Program-made: the position numbers and the translations under genes
Source: Peribacillus simplex NBRC 15720 = DSM 1321
Lineage (GTDB): Bacteria; Bacillota; Bacilli; Bacillales; DSM-1321
Assembly (NCBI RefSeq): GCF_002243645.1
Contig: NZ_CP017704.1
Location: 2,560,001 to 2,624,000, forward strand
Direction: 5' to 3'
DNA: 64,000 nucleotides
Shown here: piece by piece, positions 22,498-32,539 of the stretch
Layout: every line of letters starts with the position of its first letter
Numbering within the stretch: position 1 is the stretch's first letter
The notes under the pieces: generated by a model
Told to the model about the DNA's origin: nothing
Databases searched by the model: none
Seen by the model: the letters and a program-made list of their open reading frames with translations, nothing else

Positions 22498-23133
22498 TCA
22501 AAGGGTTTTTTCTTGCTTGAATGACCATGTGAAAGGAGTGATGGAAGGTTTTATTGGATAATGATTTTGTGCTTCATAAATCCCCTCGGCAATGGTTTTG
22601 GCCATTTTTAACACAAGATTAAGACGTGTGTTCTGCAAGACCATGAACTCCATGAATCCACTTACATTCACGATTCCTGTAATATGGGCATTTCCAACGG
22701 AAGGAAGATCTTTATTGACCCCAGCACCTGGCTTCACTGGTCCCTGGCCGATTTGAACAATGCCGACACTTTTCATTTTCCCTAAGCAAGCATCGATTCC
22801 GACTATAAAGGGATTGGCATGAATCTTTTTAATTTCATTTAATTTTTCCTGTAAATTCATCGCATGTATAGGATCATCCAGAGTACCATAAACATGGAAT
22901 GAAGAAGAACTGTTTTCAGTTTTCTCACTAAGCAGAGTGCCGACAAGTGGTCCGAGTGAATCGCCTGTGGAACGGTCTGTGCCTATACAGACGATGACGA
23001 TTGGTTGAAGCTTTCCGGTTGGTAGGAGGTTGATTAATTCCTGGGAAATTTGTTTGGATGCATCCGTATCTTCATGCAGGATGCGACTCAATCTATTTTT
23101 ATTATTATTAAATAGACTAGAATTCAGATTCAT
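22498..23133 (-). CDS. yyaC: Spore protease YyaC (GPR-like family)
   Basis: A 211-residue protein of the YyaC family, related in fold to the germination protease GPR. Visible family motifs are IVCIGTDRSTGDSLGPLVG and FIVGIDACLGK, followed by GPVKPGAGVNKDLPSVG. ATG 23133 follows AAAGGAG. In B. subtilis yyaC lies next to the noc-soj-spo0J group and is expressed in sporulation. Its presence supports an endospore former. It converges with the DUF554 gene. Confidence 0.9.
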   Translation of the reverse strand: MNLNSSLFNNNKNRLSRILHEDTDASKQISQELINLLPTGKLQPIVIVCIGTDRSTGDSLGPLVGTLLSEKTENSSSSFHVYGTLDDPIHAMNLQEKLNEIKKIHANPFIVGIDACLGKMKSVGIVQIGQGPVKPGAGVNKDLPSVGNAHITGIVNVSGFMEFMVLQNTRLNLVLKMAKTIAEGIYEAQNHYPIKPSITPFTWSFKQEKTL

Positions 23134-23525
23134 CGGCTCAACTCCTTTACTTTATTTGGTATTACAGTATACGGATAAAAAGGGGAAAATATACGGTATT
23201 TAACATTTTGGATGAGGGAATTTTTTGTAGAACATGCAAACAGGTGAAGGGGATATGAATCGACGTTCTTCCTCTACCAATTGCTTTCATTTATACTTTC
23301 TAGTAAATAATTACTTGAATATTTAGGGAAAAACTTCTAATTCTTTTACCTATATACCCATATTTTTTTTGTACAGAAACCATTATTTATTGATAAAATA
23401 GAGAAAATCTCTCTAATTCATGGTTATCTCAATGCATGAAGGGTAGAGGAATACGTCTATATGGGAAAAAATCATATGGAAGATATAAAAGTTTTGCAGT
23501 TATTTGCATTAGGCAGGAGGAAAAT
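23134..23525. other. Divergent promoter region yyaC / MscS-type gene
   Basis: A 392-bp AT-rich gap between two divergent genes. A likely -10 (TGATAAAAT, about 23392-23400) faces the MscS gene, without a clear -35. I see no repeat, RNA gene or convincing small reading frame. Confidence 0.45.
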
Positions 23526-24362
23526 ATGGATCGCATTTATGATAACGTTACAAAAGAGATATTGGACGAAAAGATATGGTTGCTGATGGGCGAGGGCATT
23601 ATTAAAATCTTCCTTGTTCTGTTGTTATCGCGTATTATTATTAGAATAGGAAAGACGGTTATAAGTAAATTTTTCGCGGTTCGCTTAAGAAGCCCCATTC
23701 GTGTTTCAGAGCGTAGAGAAACGACACTCATTAAGTTGTTGGAAAATATTGTAACTTACGTTATCAATTTCATTGCCTTGATAATGATTCTTGAAATTTT
23801 CTCATTCGATGTTAAGGCCTTGCTGGCGGGAGCTGGTATTCTTGGTTTGGCAGTTGGGTTTGGTGCTCAAAGTCTGGTCAAGGATATAATTACAGGATTT
23901 TTCGTTATTTTTGAAGATCATTTCTCGGTTGGGGATTATATTAAAATCAATACTTTTGAAGGGGAAGTCATTGAAATCGGGCTTCGTACTACGAAAATTA
24001 AAAGTGGTGCAGGTGAATTGCACTTCATACCTAACGGCAGCATCATCCAGGTTACGAATTATTCCATTTTAAATAGTATGGCTGTCGTTGATGTGACCAT
24101 ACCTAACGATGGATCGGTCGAGCGTGCTGAGAAGGTGCTGATTGATCTTTTAAACAGTATGGAAGGTAAATACGAAGCCCTGGTCAGAGCACCTGAATTT
24201 TTGGGAATTGAAAAAATCAGTCCTGAAGAAATCGTCTTTCGGATTAAAGCGGAAACAAAGCCGATGCATCACATTGAAATCAGCAGGATATTAAAAAAAG
24301 AAATAAGTGCTGCGCTTGATTCAAGTGGGATTAAATCTACGTACAATGGCAGCGAGTCATAG
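23526..24362 (+). CDS. Mechanosensitive ion channel protein, MscS family
   Basis: A 278-residue small-conductance mechanosensitive channel. Three hydrophobic segments lie in the N-terminal half (about 20-40, 75-95 and 98-118). The pore-lining helix has the Gly/Ala-rich pattern AGAGILGLAVGFGAQSLVKD typical of TM3, followed by the beta domain (FEDHFSVGDYIKI, GEVIEIGLRTTKI). ATG 23526 with GGAGGAAAAT upstream is preferred over an ATG at 23436. It probably forms a unit with the DUF951 gene 14 bp downstream. It resembles the B. subtilis YkuT type more than YggB. Confidence 0.93.
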   Translation: MDRIYDNVTKEILDEKIWLLMGEGIIKIFLVLLLSRIIIRIGKTVISKFFAVRLRSPIRVSERRETTLIKLLENIVTYVINFIALIMILEIFSFDVKALLAGAGILGLAVGFGAQSLVKDIITGFFVIFEDHFSVGDYIKINTFEGEVIEIGLRTTKIKSGAGELHFIPNGSIIQVTNYSILNSMAVVDVTIPNDGSVERAEKVLIDLLNSMEGKYEALVRAPEFLGIEKISPEEIVFRIKAETKPMHHIEISRILKKEISAALDSSGIKSTYNGSES

Positions 24363-24376
24363 GAATTAGGGGGCTC

Positions 24377-24580
24377 ATGGATATGGAAGAAAAGGAATTT
24401 GCACTTAAGGATATTGTGGAAATGAAGAAACCACATCCCTGTGGAGTGAATAAGTGGAGAATTATACGGCTCGGTATGGATATCCGGATAAAATGTGAAG
24501 GGTGCGGTCATAGCGTGATGCTGCCCCGACGTGAATTCGCGAAGAAAATGAAAAAAGTTCTGCAAAAGCATGAGGAATGA
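24377..24580 (+). CDS. yyzM: DUF951 domain protein (YyzM family)
   Basis: A 67-residue basic protein with a zinc-ribbon-like spacing: KKPHPCG early and KCEGCGHSVMLPR later, giving three Cys residues and one His. This is the DUF951 pattern found next to ychF in Bacillus and relatives. Two candidate starts, ATG 24377 and ATG 24383, are served by the same GGGGG. Function is not known; a nucleic-acid-binding role is only a guess from the Cys motif and charge. Confidence 0.85.
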   Translation: MDMEEKEFALKDIVEMKKPHPCGVNKWRIIRLGMDIRIKCEGCGHSVMLPRREFAKKMKKVLQKHEE

Positions 24581-24595
24581 TCATGCTTTTTTTTT
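24564..24595 (+). terminator. Intrinsic terminator overlapping the end of yyzM
   Basis: AAAAGCATGA (24564-24573) pairs with TCATGCTTTT (24581-24590) and is followed by more T residues. The stem starts inside the coding sequence and the stop codon lies in the loop. Confidence 0.85.
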
Positions 24596-24746
24596 GGAGT
24601 GAAAGTAGTTCTGTCATCTCAATGATTTACTTGTCTTTTTAGGAAGCGAAATCTATAATTGGGAAAGGTTTAGGTAATTGGATGGTCTTTATAGAAGATC
24701 AGTTCTTTTCCATATGTACGAATTATCTTGAAGGAGTGAAATATAA

Positions 24747-25847
24747 ATGGCTTTAACAGCTGGTATAGTCGGTTTGCCTAACGTAGGTAAATCCACTTTA
24801 TTTAATGCAATTACTCAGGCAGGTGCGGAATCTGCCAACTATCCTTTCTGTACGATCGACCCAAATGTCGGGATTGTGGAAGTGCCAGATCACCGTCTGC
24901 AAAAATTGACTGAATTGGTAAAACCGAAGAAGACGGTTCCGACAGCATTTGAGTTCACGGATATCGCCGGGATTGTAAAAGGAGCAAGTAAAGGAGAAGG
25001 ATTGGGTAATAAATTCCTTTCCCATATCCGTCAAGTGGATGCAATTTGTCAAGTCGTCCGTTGTTTTGCTGATGATAATATTACCCATGTATCCGGGAAA
25101 GTGAATCCGATTGATGATATCGAAGTCATCAATCTTGAATTGATCCTTGCCGATTTGGAATCGGTTGATAAACGCATCGACCGTGTCGGAAAAATGGCCA
25201 AGCAAAAAGATAAGGGCGCATTGGCTGAACACGAAATTCTAGTCGCTTTGAAAGCGGCATTGGAAGCAGAAAAACCAGCCCGTTCCGTTGAGTTCACTGA
25301 AGAACAGCAAAAAATCGTCAAAGGCATGCATTTGCTTACTGCGAAGCCGACGCTTTATGTAGCGAATGTTAGCGAAGATGAAGTGGCTAATGCCGACGAT
25401 AACGAATATGTGCAACAAGTGCGTGATTATGCTGCGAATGAAAACGCGGAAGTAATCGTGATTTGTGCCAAAATCGAAGAAGAAATTGCCGAGCTTGAAG
25501 GTGAAGAAAAGGAAATGTTCTTATCTGAACTTGGTATCGAGGAGTCAGGTCTTGACCAATTGATCCGTGCTTCTTATAACTTGCTCGGATTGGCCACATA
25601 CTTTACCGCTGGTGTTCAGGAAGTGCGTGCTTGGACATTCCGTAAAGGCATGAAGGCCCCTCAATGTGCTGGCGTCATCCACACGGATTTCGAACGTGGC
25701 TTCATTCGTGCTGAAACTGTTTCTTATACCGATTTGCTTGAAGCGGGTAGTCATGGTGCTGCAAAAGAAGCTGGAAAAGTTCGTTTGGAAGGAAAAGAAT
25801 ACATCGTTAACGATGGCGATGTCATCCATTTCCGTTTTAACGTATAA
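24747..25847 (+). CDS. ychF: Redox-regulated ATPase YchF (OLA1 family)
   Basis: Obg-family P-loop protein that prefers ATP over GTP and associates with ribosomes. The 366-residue product has GLPNVGKSTLFNAIT (about residues 8-22), the switch region DIAGIVKGASKGEGLGNKF and, in place of the usual NKxD, an NVSED motif typical of YchF. The C-terminal TGS domain ends DGDVIHFRFNV. ATG 24747 follows AAGGAG. The gene lies upstream of rpsF as in B. subtilis (yyaF). Confidence 0.97.
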   Translation: MALTAGIVGLPNVGKSTLFNAITQAGAESANYPFCTIDPNVGIVEVPDHRLQKLTELVKPKKTVPTAFEFTDIAGIVKGASKGEGLGNKFLSHIRQVDAICQVVRCFADDNITHVSGKVNPIDDIEVINLELILADLESVDKRIDRVGKMAKQKDKGALAEHEILVALKAALEAEKPARSVEFTEEQQKIVKGMHLLTAKPTLYVANVSEDEVANADDNEYVQQVRDYAANENAEVIVICAKIEEEIAELEGEEKEMFLSELGIEESGLDQLIRASYNLLGLATYFTAGVQEVRAWTFRKGMKAPQCAGVIHTDFERGFIRAETVSYTDLLEAGSHGAAKEAGKVRLEGKEYIVNDGDVIHFRFNV

Positions 25848-25855
25848 GAATGAAT

Positions 25856-25885
25856 GGCCCTACAGTTCGATATGTAGGGTCTTTT
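25856..25885 (+). terminator. Intrinsic terminator after ychF
   Basis: GGCCCTAC (25856-25863) pairs with GTAGGGTC (25874-25881), with one G-T pair, followed by TTTTCTTTA. Confidence 0.75.
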
Positions 25886-25931
25886 CTTTATTCATTCCAT
25901 TTCAATTAATTGTAATAAGTCGAAGCGTTCG

Positions 25932-25960
25932 TTGCAAAGCCTCTTTAACTATGCTATAAT
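25932..25960 (+). promoter_or_regulatory. rpsF operon promoter (sigma-A type)
   Basis: TTGCAA (25932-25937) and a perfect TATAAT (25955-25960) are spaced by 17 bases. The predicted start is near 25967, giving a 68-base leader before rpsF. Confidence 0.8.
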
Positions 25961-25969
25961 TTTATCTTG

Positions 25970-26030
25970 TGAGTAATTATAAATAATTGCTCCTTGCCCA
26001 ATTGGGCCGCTTAGACCAAAAGGAGGTGAC
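25970..26030 (+). promoter_or_regulatory. Candidate S6:S18 ribosomal-protein leader in the rpsF mRNA
   Basis: The short leader contains a hairpin, GCCCAATTGGGC (25996-26007), directly followed by CCGCTTAG. The known autoregulatory leader bound by the S6:S18 complex in Bacillus displays a CCG element in a bulge near a hairpin, and the operon here encodes both S6 and S18. The match is by eye only; the hairpin could also be incidental. Confidence 0.45.
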
Positions 26031-26034
26031 AGTG

Positions 26035-26319
26035 ATGAGAAAATACGAAATTATGTATATCATCCGTCCAAACATTGAGGAAGAAGCTAAAAAAGCTTTA
26101 GTTGAACGTTTCAACACAATCCTTTCTGATAATGGTGCGGAAGTAGAAGCAAAAGAATGGGGTAAACGCCGTCTTGCATACGAAATCAATGATTTCCGTG
26201 ATGGTTACTACATGCTTCTTAAAGTTAACGCTGAAAGTGCTGCGATTCAAGAATTCGATCGTCTTGCTAAAATCAGTGAAGACATTATTCGCCACATGGC
26301 TACTAGAGAAGAAGTATAA
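26035..26319 (+). CDS. rpsF: 30S ribosomal protein S6
   Basis: A 94-residue small-subunit protein that pairs with S18 on the platform of the 30S subunit. It begins [18 protein letters not shown] and carries the S6 core [20 protein letters not shown] 26035, with AGGAGGTGAC upstream, fits the family length; a more upstream start would run through the leader hairpin. First gene of rpsF-ssbA-rpsR. Confidence 0.98.
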   Translation: MRKYEIMYIIRPNIEEEAKKALVERFNTILSDNGAEVEAKEWGKRRLAYEINDFRDGYYMLLKVNAESAAIQEFDRLAKISEDIIRHMATREEV

Positions 26320-26387
26320 TTCGATATTTAATATAAATTCTAATCTTGTTTCATAGAAACAAGCTTGAAACCTAGGGGTTGATTCTG

Positions 26388-26915
26388 ATGATGAATCGCG
26401 TAGTTTTGGTAGGACGCTTAACTAAAGATCCTGAATTACGATATACACCTAATGGAGTTCCCGTAGCTACCTTTACTTTAGCTGTGAACCGTGGTTTTAC
26501 GAATCAGCAGGGTGAACGTGAAGCGGATTTCATTAACTGTGTAGTTTGGCGTAAACCGGCAGAAAATGTAGCTAACTTCTTGAAAAAGGGCAGTTTGGCT
26601 GGCGTGGATGGACGTGTCCAAACACGTAATTATGAAGGACAAGACGGCAAACGCGTATATGTGACGGAGATTCTGGCTGAGAGCGTTCAATTCCTTGAAC
26701 CACGAAGCAGTTCAGCGGGTGAAAGAAATGAAGGCGGTTCTTACGGTGGCGGTCAAAAAAGTTATGGCAATAATAACGGAAATGACAACAACTCGTATGG
26801 ACAAAATCCTAATCAGAATCAACGGAGCAATAACAACTACACTCGTGTAGATGATGATCCATTTGCAAATGACGGTAAGACCATCGACATTTCAGATGAC
26901 GATCTTCCATTTTAA
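26388..26915 (+). CDS. ssbA: Single-stranded DNA-binding protein SsbA
   Basis: Essential SSB with an N-terminal OB fold ([19 protein letters not shown] at the start; [20 protein letters not shown] in the core). A flexible Gly/Asn/Gln-rich linker follows (about 110-155), and the acidic tail DDDLPF binds partner proteins. The ATG at 26388 gives 175 residues and matches the B. subtilis start. It lies between rpsF and rpsR, the standard operon, so it is probably coregulated with ribosomal proteins and, in B. subtilis, also by the DNA-damage and competence systems. Confidence 0.97.
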   Translation: MMNRVVLVGRLTKDPELRYTPNGVPVATFTLAVNRGFTNQQGEREADFINCVVWRKPAENVANFLKKGSLAGVDGRVQTRNYEGQDGKRVYVTEILAESVQFLEPRSSSAGERNEGGSYGGGQKSYGNNNGNDNNSYGQNPNQNQRSNNNYTRVDDDPFANDGKTIDISDDDLPF

Positions 26916-26962
26916 GCAGCCGTTTAAAATGAAAATTCAAAATGCAGGGAGGGAAAATTATT

Positions 26963-27202
26963 ATGGCAATGGGTGGACGTAAAGGACGCGGTAAGCGTAA
27001 AAAGGTTTGTTATTTCACATCTAACGGAATCACTAAAATTGATTACAAAGATACAGATCTTCTAAAAAAATTCGTCTCAGAACGCGGTAAAATCTTACCA
27101 CGTCGTGTAACTGGCACAAGCGCTAAATATCAACGTAAATTAACGATTGCTATCAAACGCTCACGTACTATGGCATTACTACCATACGTATCTGGTGAAT
27201 AA
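26963..27202 (+). CDS. rpsR: 30S ribosomal protein S18
   Basis: A 79-residue basic protein: [18 protein letters not shown] at the start, then the S18 signature [20 protein letters not shown] and [22 protein letters not shown] 26963 lies behind GGGAGGG. The single Cys in KKVCYF suggests a C-type (zinc-related) ancestry, though the full zinc set is absent. Last gene of the rpsF operon, closed by a terminator. Confidence 0.98.
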   Translation: MAMGGRKGRGKRKKVCYFTSNGITKIDYKDTDLLKKFVSERGKILPRRVTGTSAKYQRKLTIAIKRSRTMALLPYVSGE

Positions 27203-27205
27203 TAA

Positions 27206-27245
27206 AAAGGCACATTGAGGAGTTATCCTTAATGTGCTTTTTTTT
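27206..27245 (+). terminator. Intrinsic terminator after rpsR
   Basis: A 12-bp stem (27210-27221 with 27226-27237, one G-T pair) and a GTTA loop are followed by eight T residues. Confidence 0.88.
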
Positions 27246-27435
27246 ACTTGTCCCTTATCCATGAAAACCGCTGAATTGCGGTTTTTTAAATTTAAAAAGG
27301 AAGTTATCCAAGCGTTTTCCTTAGAAAAAATAATCATATCCTAAAAAAGAATGTGATGTTTGAAATATCCTGGCCGTAACGGATACAATATAAAGATGGA
27401 GAAAAGACATTAAAAATAACAGGGGGTGAAAAAGG

Positions 27436-28383
27436 ATGAATAGCGGGAGACGAATTGCCGAGGGCGGAGCCCTTCTGGCACTATATTGCATTTTATTGTT
27501 CATCACCATCCAAGTCCCACTATTGGGTATTTTCACTACTTTCTTTTTACCCATTCCATTCATACTGGTCACAATCAAACAAAAGTTATCGTGGAGCCTT
27601 GGTTACTTATTTGTAGCTTCTTTATTGTCAATCCTTATCGGGACGATATTGTCTGTTCCGCTGACCTTGCTCATGGGGGCAACGGGAATTGCGATCGGCT
27701 ATTTTTTAAAAAAGGACAAACCGATGGCACCTATGTTCATAAGTGCAGTCCTTGTCTTCCTTGGAGGCATTTTATTAATATATGCAGCTTCCGTATTGAT
27801 AACGGATGTTAATTACATAGAAGAATCGATGAACATTCTTGAGGGGTCCATTGAAAATACAATCGGCATCATGGATTCTTTTGGACAGGCACCGACGGAA
27901 CAAGTCAAAAAGCGGATGTATGAATCAATCGATATGATGAACACGCTTATGCCAAGTTTGTTCGTCTTGATGTCCGTCATCATGGTTTTATTGATTTTCT
28001 TTGCGGCGCACCCCATTGTGAAGAGATTCAGTGATAAGGCGTTAAAATGGCCCCATTTTCGAGATCTGCGACTCCCGAAAAGCCTTTTATGGTATTATTT
28101 AATTACGATGCTTCTTGCTCTTTTTGTGAATACGGACAAGAACAGTTTTGTATATATGGCCATAACGAACCTATTTTTCATACTGCAGTTTTTCATTTTA
28201 TTACAAGGATATTCGCTGATATTCTATATCGCTCATGTTAAGTCATGGGTTAAGGCCATACCTGTTTTAATCGTGGTTTTTTCTTTGCTTCTGCCGATTC
28301 CGATTATTACGACGGCCGTCCGATTTTTAGGTATAATAGATTTAGGCTTTCCTTTTAGGGAGACAATCAAGAAAAAGGAATAG
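27436..28383 (+). CDS. yybS: YybS family membrane protein (DUF2232)
   Basis: A 315-residue polytopic membrane protein with about eight hydrophobic segments. It is recognised as YybS from its position upstream of gdpP, its length and the N-terminal pattern RRIAEGGALLALYCILLF. ATG 27436 follows GGGGGTGAAAAAGG. The DUF2232 family resembles small-molecule transporter components, but no substrate is known. It ends 41 bp before gdpP, with which it is probably cotranscribed. Confidence 0.88.
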   Translation: MNSGRRIAEGGALLALYCILLFITIQVPLLGIFTTFFLPIPFILVTIKQKLSWSLGYLFVASLLSILIGTILSVPLTLLMGATGIAIGYFLKKDKPMAPMFISAVLVFLGGILLIYAASVLITDVNYIEESMNILEGSIENTIGIMDSFGQAPTEQVKKRMYESIDMMNTLMPSLFVLMSVIMVLLIFFAAHPIVKRFSDKALKWPHFRDLRLPKSLLWYYLITMLLALFVNTDKNSFVYMAITNLFFILQFFILLQGYSLIFYIAHVKSWVKAIPVLIVVFSLLLPIPIITTAVRFLGIIDLGFPFRETIKKKE

Positions 28384-28424
28384 AAGACTTTTTTGTAAAA
28401 CAGATGCTTTTAGGAGCTGAAACT

Positions 28425-30395
28425 ATGCCATCTTATTTGAAAGAATACTCGATTAAGTCCCCCTTATATGGGGTGCTGGCCGCGGTCGTTTTACTTTTGG
28501 GCGTACTGGCTTATTATAATTGGGTTATTGCACTTGTTGGACTATTGATTCTTGCTGGTTTATTTTATTTAACATTAAGAATGGTAGAAAAAAAGCAACG
28601 AAAGACAGAAGAGTATATAACGACTTTATCCTACCGTTTAAAGAAGGTAGGCGAGGAAGCGTTATTGGAAATGCCGATTGGGATCATGCTTTTTAATGAG
28701 GATTATTACATTGAATGGACCAATCCATTCCTGGCATCTTGTTTTAGTGAAGACTCCTTGGCAGGAAGATCGCTATACGATGTTGCGGACTCGATAGTAC
28801 CGTTAATCAAGCAAGAGATCGAGACAGAGACGCTTACGCTCCATGATCGGAAATTCAAGGTGGTCCATAAGCGTGAGGAAAGGCTTCTTTACTTTTTTGA
28901 TGTGACGGAGCAAGTGGAAATTGAGAAATTATATGAAGATGAGCGAACGGCAATTGCGATCATTCTTCTTGATAACTATGATGATTTGACACAGGGTATG
29001 GATGATCAGCGTAAAAGCAGCATTAACAGCTTGGTTACCTCACTTCTTGATAAATGGGCAAGGGATAATGGCGTTTTCTTTAAACGGGTTTCCTCGGAAC
29101 GATTCATCGCTGTTTTTAATGAGCATATCCTTCAGCAGCTTGAAAAGGGGAAATTCTCGATTTTGGATGAAATCAGGGAAACGACGGCCAAGCAAAATGT
29201 ACCATTGACCCTGAGCATCGGTGTCGGCTCAGCCGTGTCATCCTTGCCGGAACTAGGTACGCTTGCACAGTCCAGCTTGGATCTCGCTTTAGGACGTGGC
29301 GGTGACCAGGTAGCCATAAAGCAAGCGAATGGAAAAGTGAAATTCTATGGCGGCAAAACGAATCCGATGGAAAAACGCACGAGGGTCCGTGCCCGTGTGA
29401 TTTCCCATGCATTGAAGGATATAGTCCTTGATAGCGATAAAGTCATTGTCATGGGCCATAAAAACCCGGATATGGACGCAATCGGTTCAGCGATCGGCAT
29501 CTTGAAAGTTGCCCAAATGAATGAACGTGAAGGCTATATTGTCATTAACACCCAGCAGCTCGATAGCAGTGTCCTTCGATTAATGGAAGAGATCAAAAAT
29601 AAAGAAGAACTGTATGCCCGGTTCATAACACCTGATGATGCATTTGAAATGATTACGGATGAGACCTTGCTGGTTGTGGTCGATACACATAAACCTTCCA
29701 TGGTAATTGAAGAGCGGTTATTGAATAGGATCGATAAGGTTGTAGTCATAGACCATCATCGCCGGGGTGAGGAGTTCATCAAGAACTCATTGCTCGTCTA
29801 TATGGAGCCATATGCATCTTCAACAGCAGAACTTGTAACCGAACTGCTTGAATATCAGCCGAAACGCTCAAAGATTGATATGCTGGAGTCGACGGCGCTT
29901 CTTGCAGGTATCATTGTCGATACGAAAAGCTTCACCTTAAGAACAGGTTCACGTACTTTCGATGCAGCCTCTTATCTAAGGGCGCATGGAGCTGATACGG
30001 TACTTGTCCAGAAATTCTTAAAAGAAGACGTGGACACCTATATCAAACGTTCGAAGCTCATTGAAGAAGTCATCTTTTATAAAAAGGGAATTGCCATTGC
30101 CGCGGCAAAAACCGATCAGGTTCATAATCAGGTGCTCATTGCTCAGGCTGCGGATACCCTATTGACCATGGATGGCGTTGTCGCTTCCTTTGTAATGGCT
30201 AAGCGATCTGATGATACAGTTGGCATAAGTGCCCGTTCTCTTGGTGATATAAATGTACAGGTGATCATGGAAATGTTGAATGGAGGCGGACATTTAACAA
30301 ATGCAGCCACTCAACAGGTATGCTCCATTGATGAAGCCGAAAGTCGATTAAAAACAGCTATTGATGAATATTTAGAAGGGGGACAAAAAGAATGA
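28425..30395 (+). CDS. gdpP: Cyclic-di-AMP phosphodiesterase GdpP
   Basis: Membrane phosphodiesterase that degrades c-di-AMP to pApA and so affects potassium balance, wall stress and beta-lactam tolerance. The 656-residue protein has two N-terminal membrane helices (about 10-50), a PAS-like haem-binding domain, a degenerate GGDEF domain, and a DHH-DHHA1 catalytic unit with [20 protein letters not shown] and [10 protein letters not shown]. The glycine-rich [10 protein letters not shown] lies near the end. ATG 28425 has AGGAG upstream. Its stop overlaps the rplI start by 4 bp. Confidence 0.97.
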   Translation: MPSYLKEYSIKSPLYGVLAAVVLLLGVLAYYNWVIALVGLLILAGLFYLTLRMVEKKQRKTEEYITTLSYRLKKVGEEALLEMPIGIMLFNEDYYIEWTNPFLASCFSEDSLAGRSLYDVADSIVPLIKQEIETETLTLHDRKFKVVHKREERLLYFFDVTEQVEIEKLYEDERTAIAIILLDNYDDLTQGMDDQRKSSINSLVTSLLDKWARDNGVFFKRVSSERFIAVFNEHILQQLEKGKFSILDEIRETTAKQNVPLTLSIGVGSAVSSLPELGTLAQSSLDLALGRGGDQVAIKQANGKVKFYGGKTNPMEKRTRVRARVISHALKDIVLDSDKVIVMGHKNPDMDAIGSAIGILKVAQMNEREGYIVINTQQLDSSVLRLMEEIKNKEELYARFITPDDAFEMITDETLLVVVDTHKPSMVIEERLLNRIDKVVVIDHHRRGEEFIKNSLLVYMEPYASSTAELVTELLEYQPKRSKIDMLESTALLAGIIVDTKSFTLRTGSRTFDAASYLRAHGADTVLVQKFLKEDVDTYIKRSKLIEEVIFYKKGIAIAAAKTDQVHNQVLIAQAADTLLTMDGVVASFVMAKRSDDTVGISARSLGDINVQVIMEMLNGGGHLTNAATQQVCSIDEAESRLKTAIDEYLEGGQKE

Positions 30396-30841
30396 GAGTA
30401 ATATTTCTTAAAGACGTTAAAGGTAAAGGGAAAAAAGGGGAAGTTAAAAATGTTGCTGATGGTTATGCACATAATTTCCTGCTTAAACAAGGATTGGCCG
30501 TTGAGGCAAATAATACAAATGTAAAAACATTGGAAGCTCAGAAAAATAAAGAAGAATCACTTGCAGCAGAAGAGCTGCAGCATGCTGAAGAATTGAAAGT
30601 GCAGCTGGAGAAATTAACGGTTGAACTATCTGCCAAAGCCGGTGAGGGCGGGCGTTTATTCGGTTCCATCACGACTAAACAAATTGCATCAGAGCTTCAG
30701 AAAAAACACGGTATCAAGGTTGATAAACGTAAAATGGAGCTTGCTGACGGCATCCGTTCTTTAGGGCATACAAAGCTTCCAGTCAAGCTTCATCCTGAAG
30801 TCACTGCGACACTGACTGTGCATGTGAAAGAAATTAACTAA
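30392..30841 (+). CDS. rplI: 50S ribosomal protein L9
   Basis: A 149-residue L9 with the two-domain plan: an N-terminal rRNA-binding domain ([34 protein letters not shown]), a long connecting helix, and a C-terminal domain ([17 protein letters not shown]). ATG 30392 overlaps the gdpP stop (ATGA), giving tight translational coupling of a ribosomal protein with a second-messenger enzyme, as in B. subtilis. Confidence 0.98.
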   Translation: MRVIFLKDVKGKGKKGEVKNVADGYAHNFLLKQGLAVEANNTNVKTLEAQKNKEESLAAEELQHAEELKVQLEKLTVELSAKAGEGGRLFGSITTKQIASELQKKHGIKVDKRKMELADGIRSLGHTKLPVKLHPEVTATLTVHVKEIN

Positions 30842-30981
30842 TTTTAGTTGTTTCATATCTGTGAAAAATTGATAAAATAGAGATAGACGAAAAATGTGAT
30901 TGGGCATGTTGTCCTTTCACTTTTTTCTTTTTTACTAGAAACATATAAAAGGTATCCTCTTAGAATGGGAGGTTTTAAGAT

Positions 30982-32346
30982 ATGATAGAACAATTTCAGG
31001 ATAGGATTCCCCCTCAAAATATAGAAGCAGAACAAGCTGTACTAGGAGCCATTTTTCTTGAGCCCTCTTCATTGACCGTTACATCGGAAGTTTTGATTCC
31101 AGAGGATTTTTACAGAAGCTCTCATCAAAAAATCTTTAATGTGATGCTTAAGTTGAATGACGAAGGAAAAGCTGTCGACTTGATCACGGTGACAGAGGAA
31201 CTGGCTGCGACAAAAAACCTTGAAGAGGTTGGCGGCGTTTCTTATTTAAGTGAATTGGCCGGATCGGTGCCAACCGCGGCCAATATTGAATATTATGCCC
31301 GCATTGTCGAGGAGAAGTCATTGCTGCGTCGTTTGATCAGGACAGCGACCAACATCGCTCAGGAAGGCTACAGTCGCGAGGACGAGGTCGAGGAGCTGCT
31401 CGGGGAAGCAGAAAAAACGATCATGGAAGTGGCCCAGCGTAAAAATTCCGGGTCTTTTCAAAATATTAAAGATGTATTGGTTGCGACGTACGATAACATA
31501 GAAGTTTTGACTACCCGTAAAGGGGATGTCACGGGAATACCGACAGGGTTTGCTGAACTGGATCGAATGACAGCAGGGTTCCAACGTAATGACCTCATTA
31601 TAGTGGGTGCCCGTCCTTCAGTTGGTAAAACCGCTTTTGCATTGAATATCGCTCAAAACGTTGCGACCAAAACGGAGGAGAATGTAGCGATTTTCAGTCT
31701 TGAAATGGGTGCAGAGCAGCTCGTTATGCGTATGCTCTGTGCTGAAGGGAATATCAACGCTCAGAATTTACGGACAGGTTCCTTAACTGATGAGGATTGG
31801 CGTAAACTGACGATGGCGATGGGAAGCTTGTCAAATGCCGGCATTTATATCGATGATACGCCAGGTGTGAGGATTGGTGAAATCCGTTCAAAATGCCGTC
31901 GTTTGAAGCAGGAACATGGCCTTGGCATGATATTGATCGATTACCTGCAGTTAATTCAAGGCGATGGTCGTTCAGGCGACAACCGTCAGCAAGAGGTATC
32001 CGAGATTTCACGTTCACTCAAAGCGCTCGCCCGTGAACTTAAAGTGCCCGTCATCGCCCTTTCCCAGTTATCGCGGGGAGTGGAGCAGCGTCAGGATAAG
32101 CGCCCGATGATGTCTGATATCCGGGAATCCGGGAGTATCGAGCAAGATGCCGATATCGTCGCATTCTTATACCGTGATGATTATTATGATAAAGAATCCG
32201 AGAATAAAAATATCATCGAAATCATTATAGCGAAACAGCGTAATGGTCCAGTAGGCACGGTTTCGCTTGCCTTCGTAAAAGAATATAATAAATTCGTTAA
32301 CCTTGAACGTCGCTTCGATGATGATTCGATGTCTCCCGGAGCATAG
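30982..32346 (+). CDS. dnaB: Replicative DNA helicase (DnaB; B. subtilis name DnaC)
   Basis: Hexameric 5'-3' helicase at the replication fork. The 454-residue product has the N-terminal primase-interacting domain (QNIEAEQAVLGAIFLEPSS) and a RecA-like C-terminal domain. That domain has Walker A GARPSVGKTAFALNIA (about residues 205-220), Walker B MILIDYLQLI, and the arginine-finger region ESGSIEQDADIVAFLYRDD. No intein is present. ATG 30982 follows GGGAGG. It lies between rplI and purA as in other Bacillus. Confidence 0.98.
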   Translation: MIEQFQDRIPPQNIEAEQAVLGAIFLEPSSLTVTSEVLIPEDFYRSSHQKIFNVMLKLNDEGKAVDLITVTEELAATKNLEEVGGVSYLSELAGSVPTAANIEYYARIVEEKSLLRRLIRTATNIAQEGYSREDEVEELLGEAEKTIMEVAQRKNSGSFQNIKDVLVATYDNIEVLTTRKGDVTGIPTGFAELDRMTAGFQRNDLIIVGARPSVGKTAFALNIAQNVATKTEENVAIFSLEMGAEQLVMRMLCAEGNINAQNLRTGSLTDEDWRKLTMAMGSLSNAGIYIDDTPGVRIGEIRSKCRRLKQEHGLGMILIDYLQLIQGDGRSGDNRQQEVSEISRSLKALARELKVPVIALSQLSRGVEQRQDKRPMMSDIRESGSIEQDADIVAFLYRDDYYDKESENKNIIEIIIAKQRNGPVGTVSLAFVKEYNKFVNLERRFDDDSMSPGA

Positions 32347-32352
32347 GGAACT

Positions 32353-32388
32353 GCCTGCCATTCATGCAATGGCGGGCCTTCTTTGTTT
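32353..32388 (+). terminator. Intrinsic terminator after dnaB
   Basis: GCCTGCCATT (32353-32362) pairs with AATGGCGGGC (32368-32377), with one T-G pair. A T-rich but interrupted tail CTTCTTTGTTTT follows. Confidence 0.65.
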
Positions 32389-32491
32389 TGGGAAAAAGAA
32401 AGGGCCTTATGATAATAGAAAAAGAAATCAAAGGGTACAATAATGATTGACAATCCAAAACCCAATGTAAAACCGGAAAGAATTTTCTTAT

Positions 32492-32535
32492 ATTTACGAA
32501 CGAAGTATTTATTGAAATGTGTATTGTTCGGATTT
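32492..32535. promoter_or_regulatory. PurBox pair (PurR operator) upstream of purA
   Basis: The complement of 32523-32535 reads AAATCCGAACAAT, a full match to the B. subtilis PurBox AWWWCCGAACWWT. A second, weaker box on the plus strand, ATTTACGAACGAA (32492-32504), faces it with 18 bases between. Two convergent PurBoxes about 16-18 bp apart is the known arrangement for PurR control. Confidence 0.8.
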
Positions 32536-32539
32536 TGTA

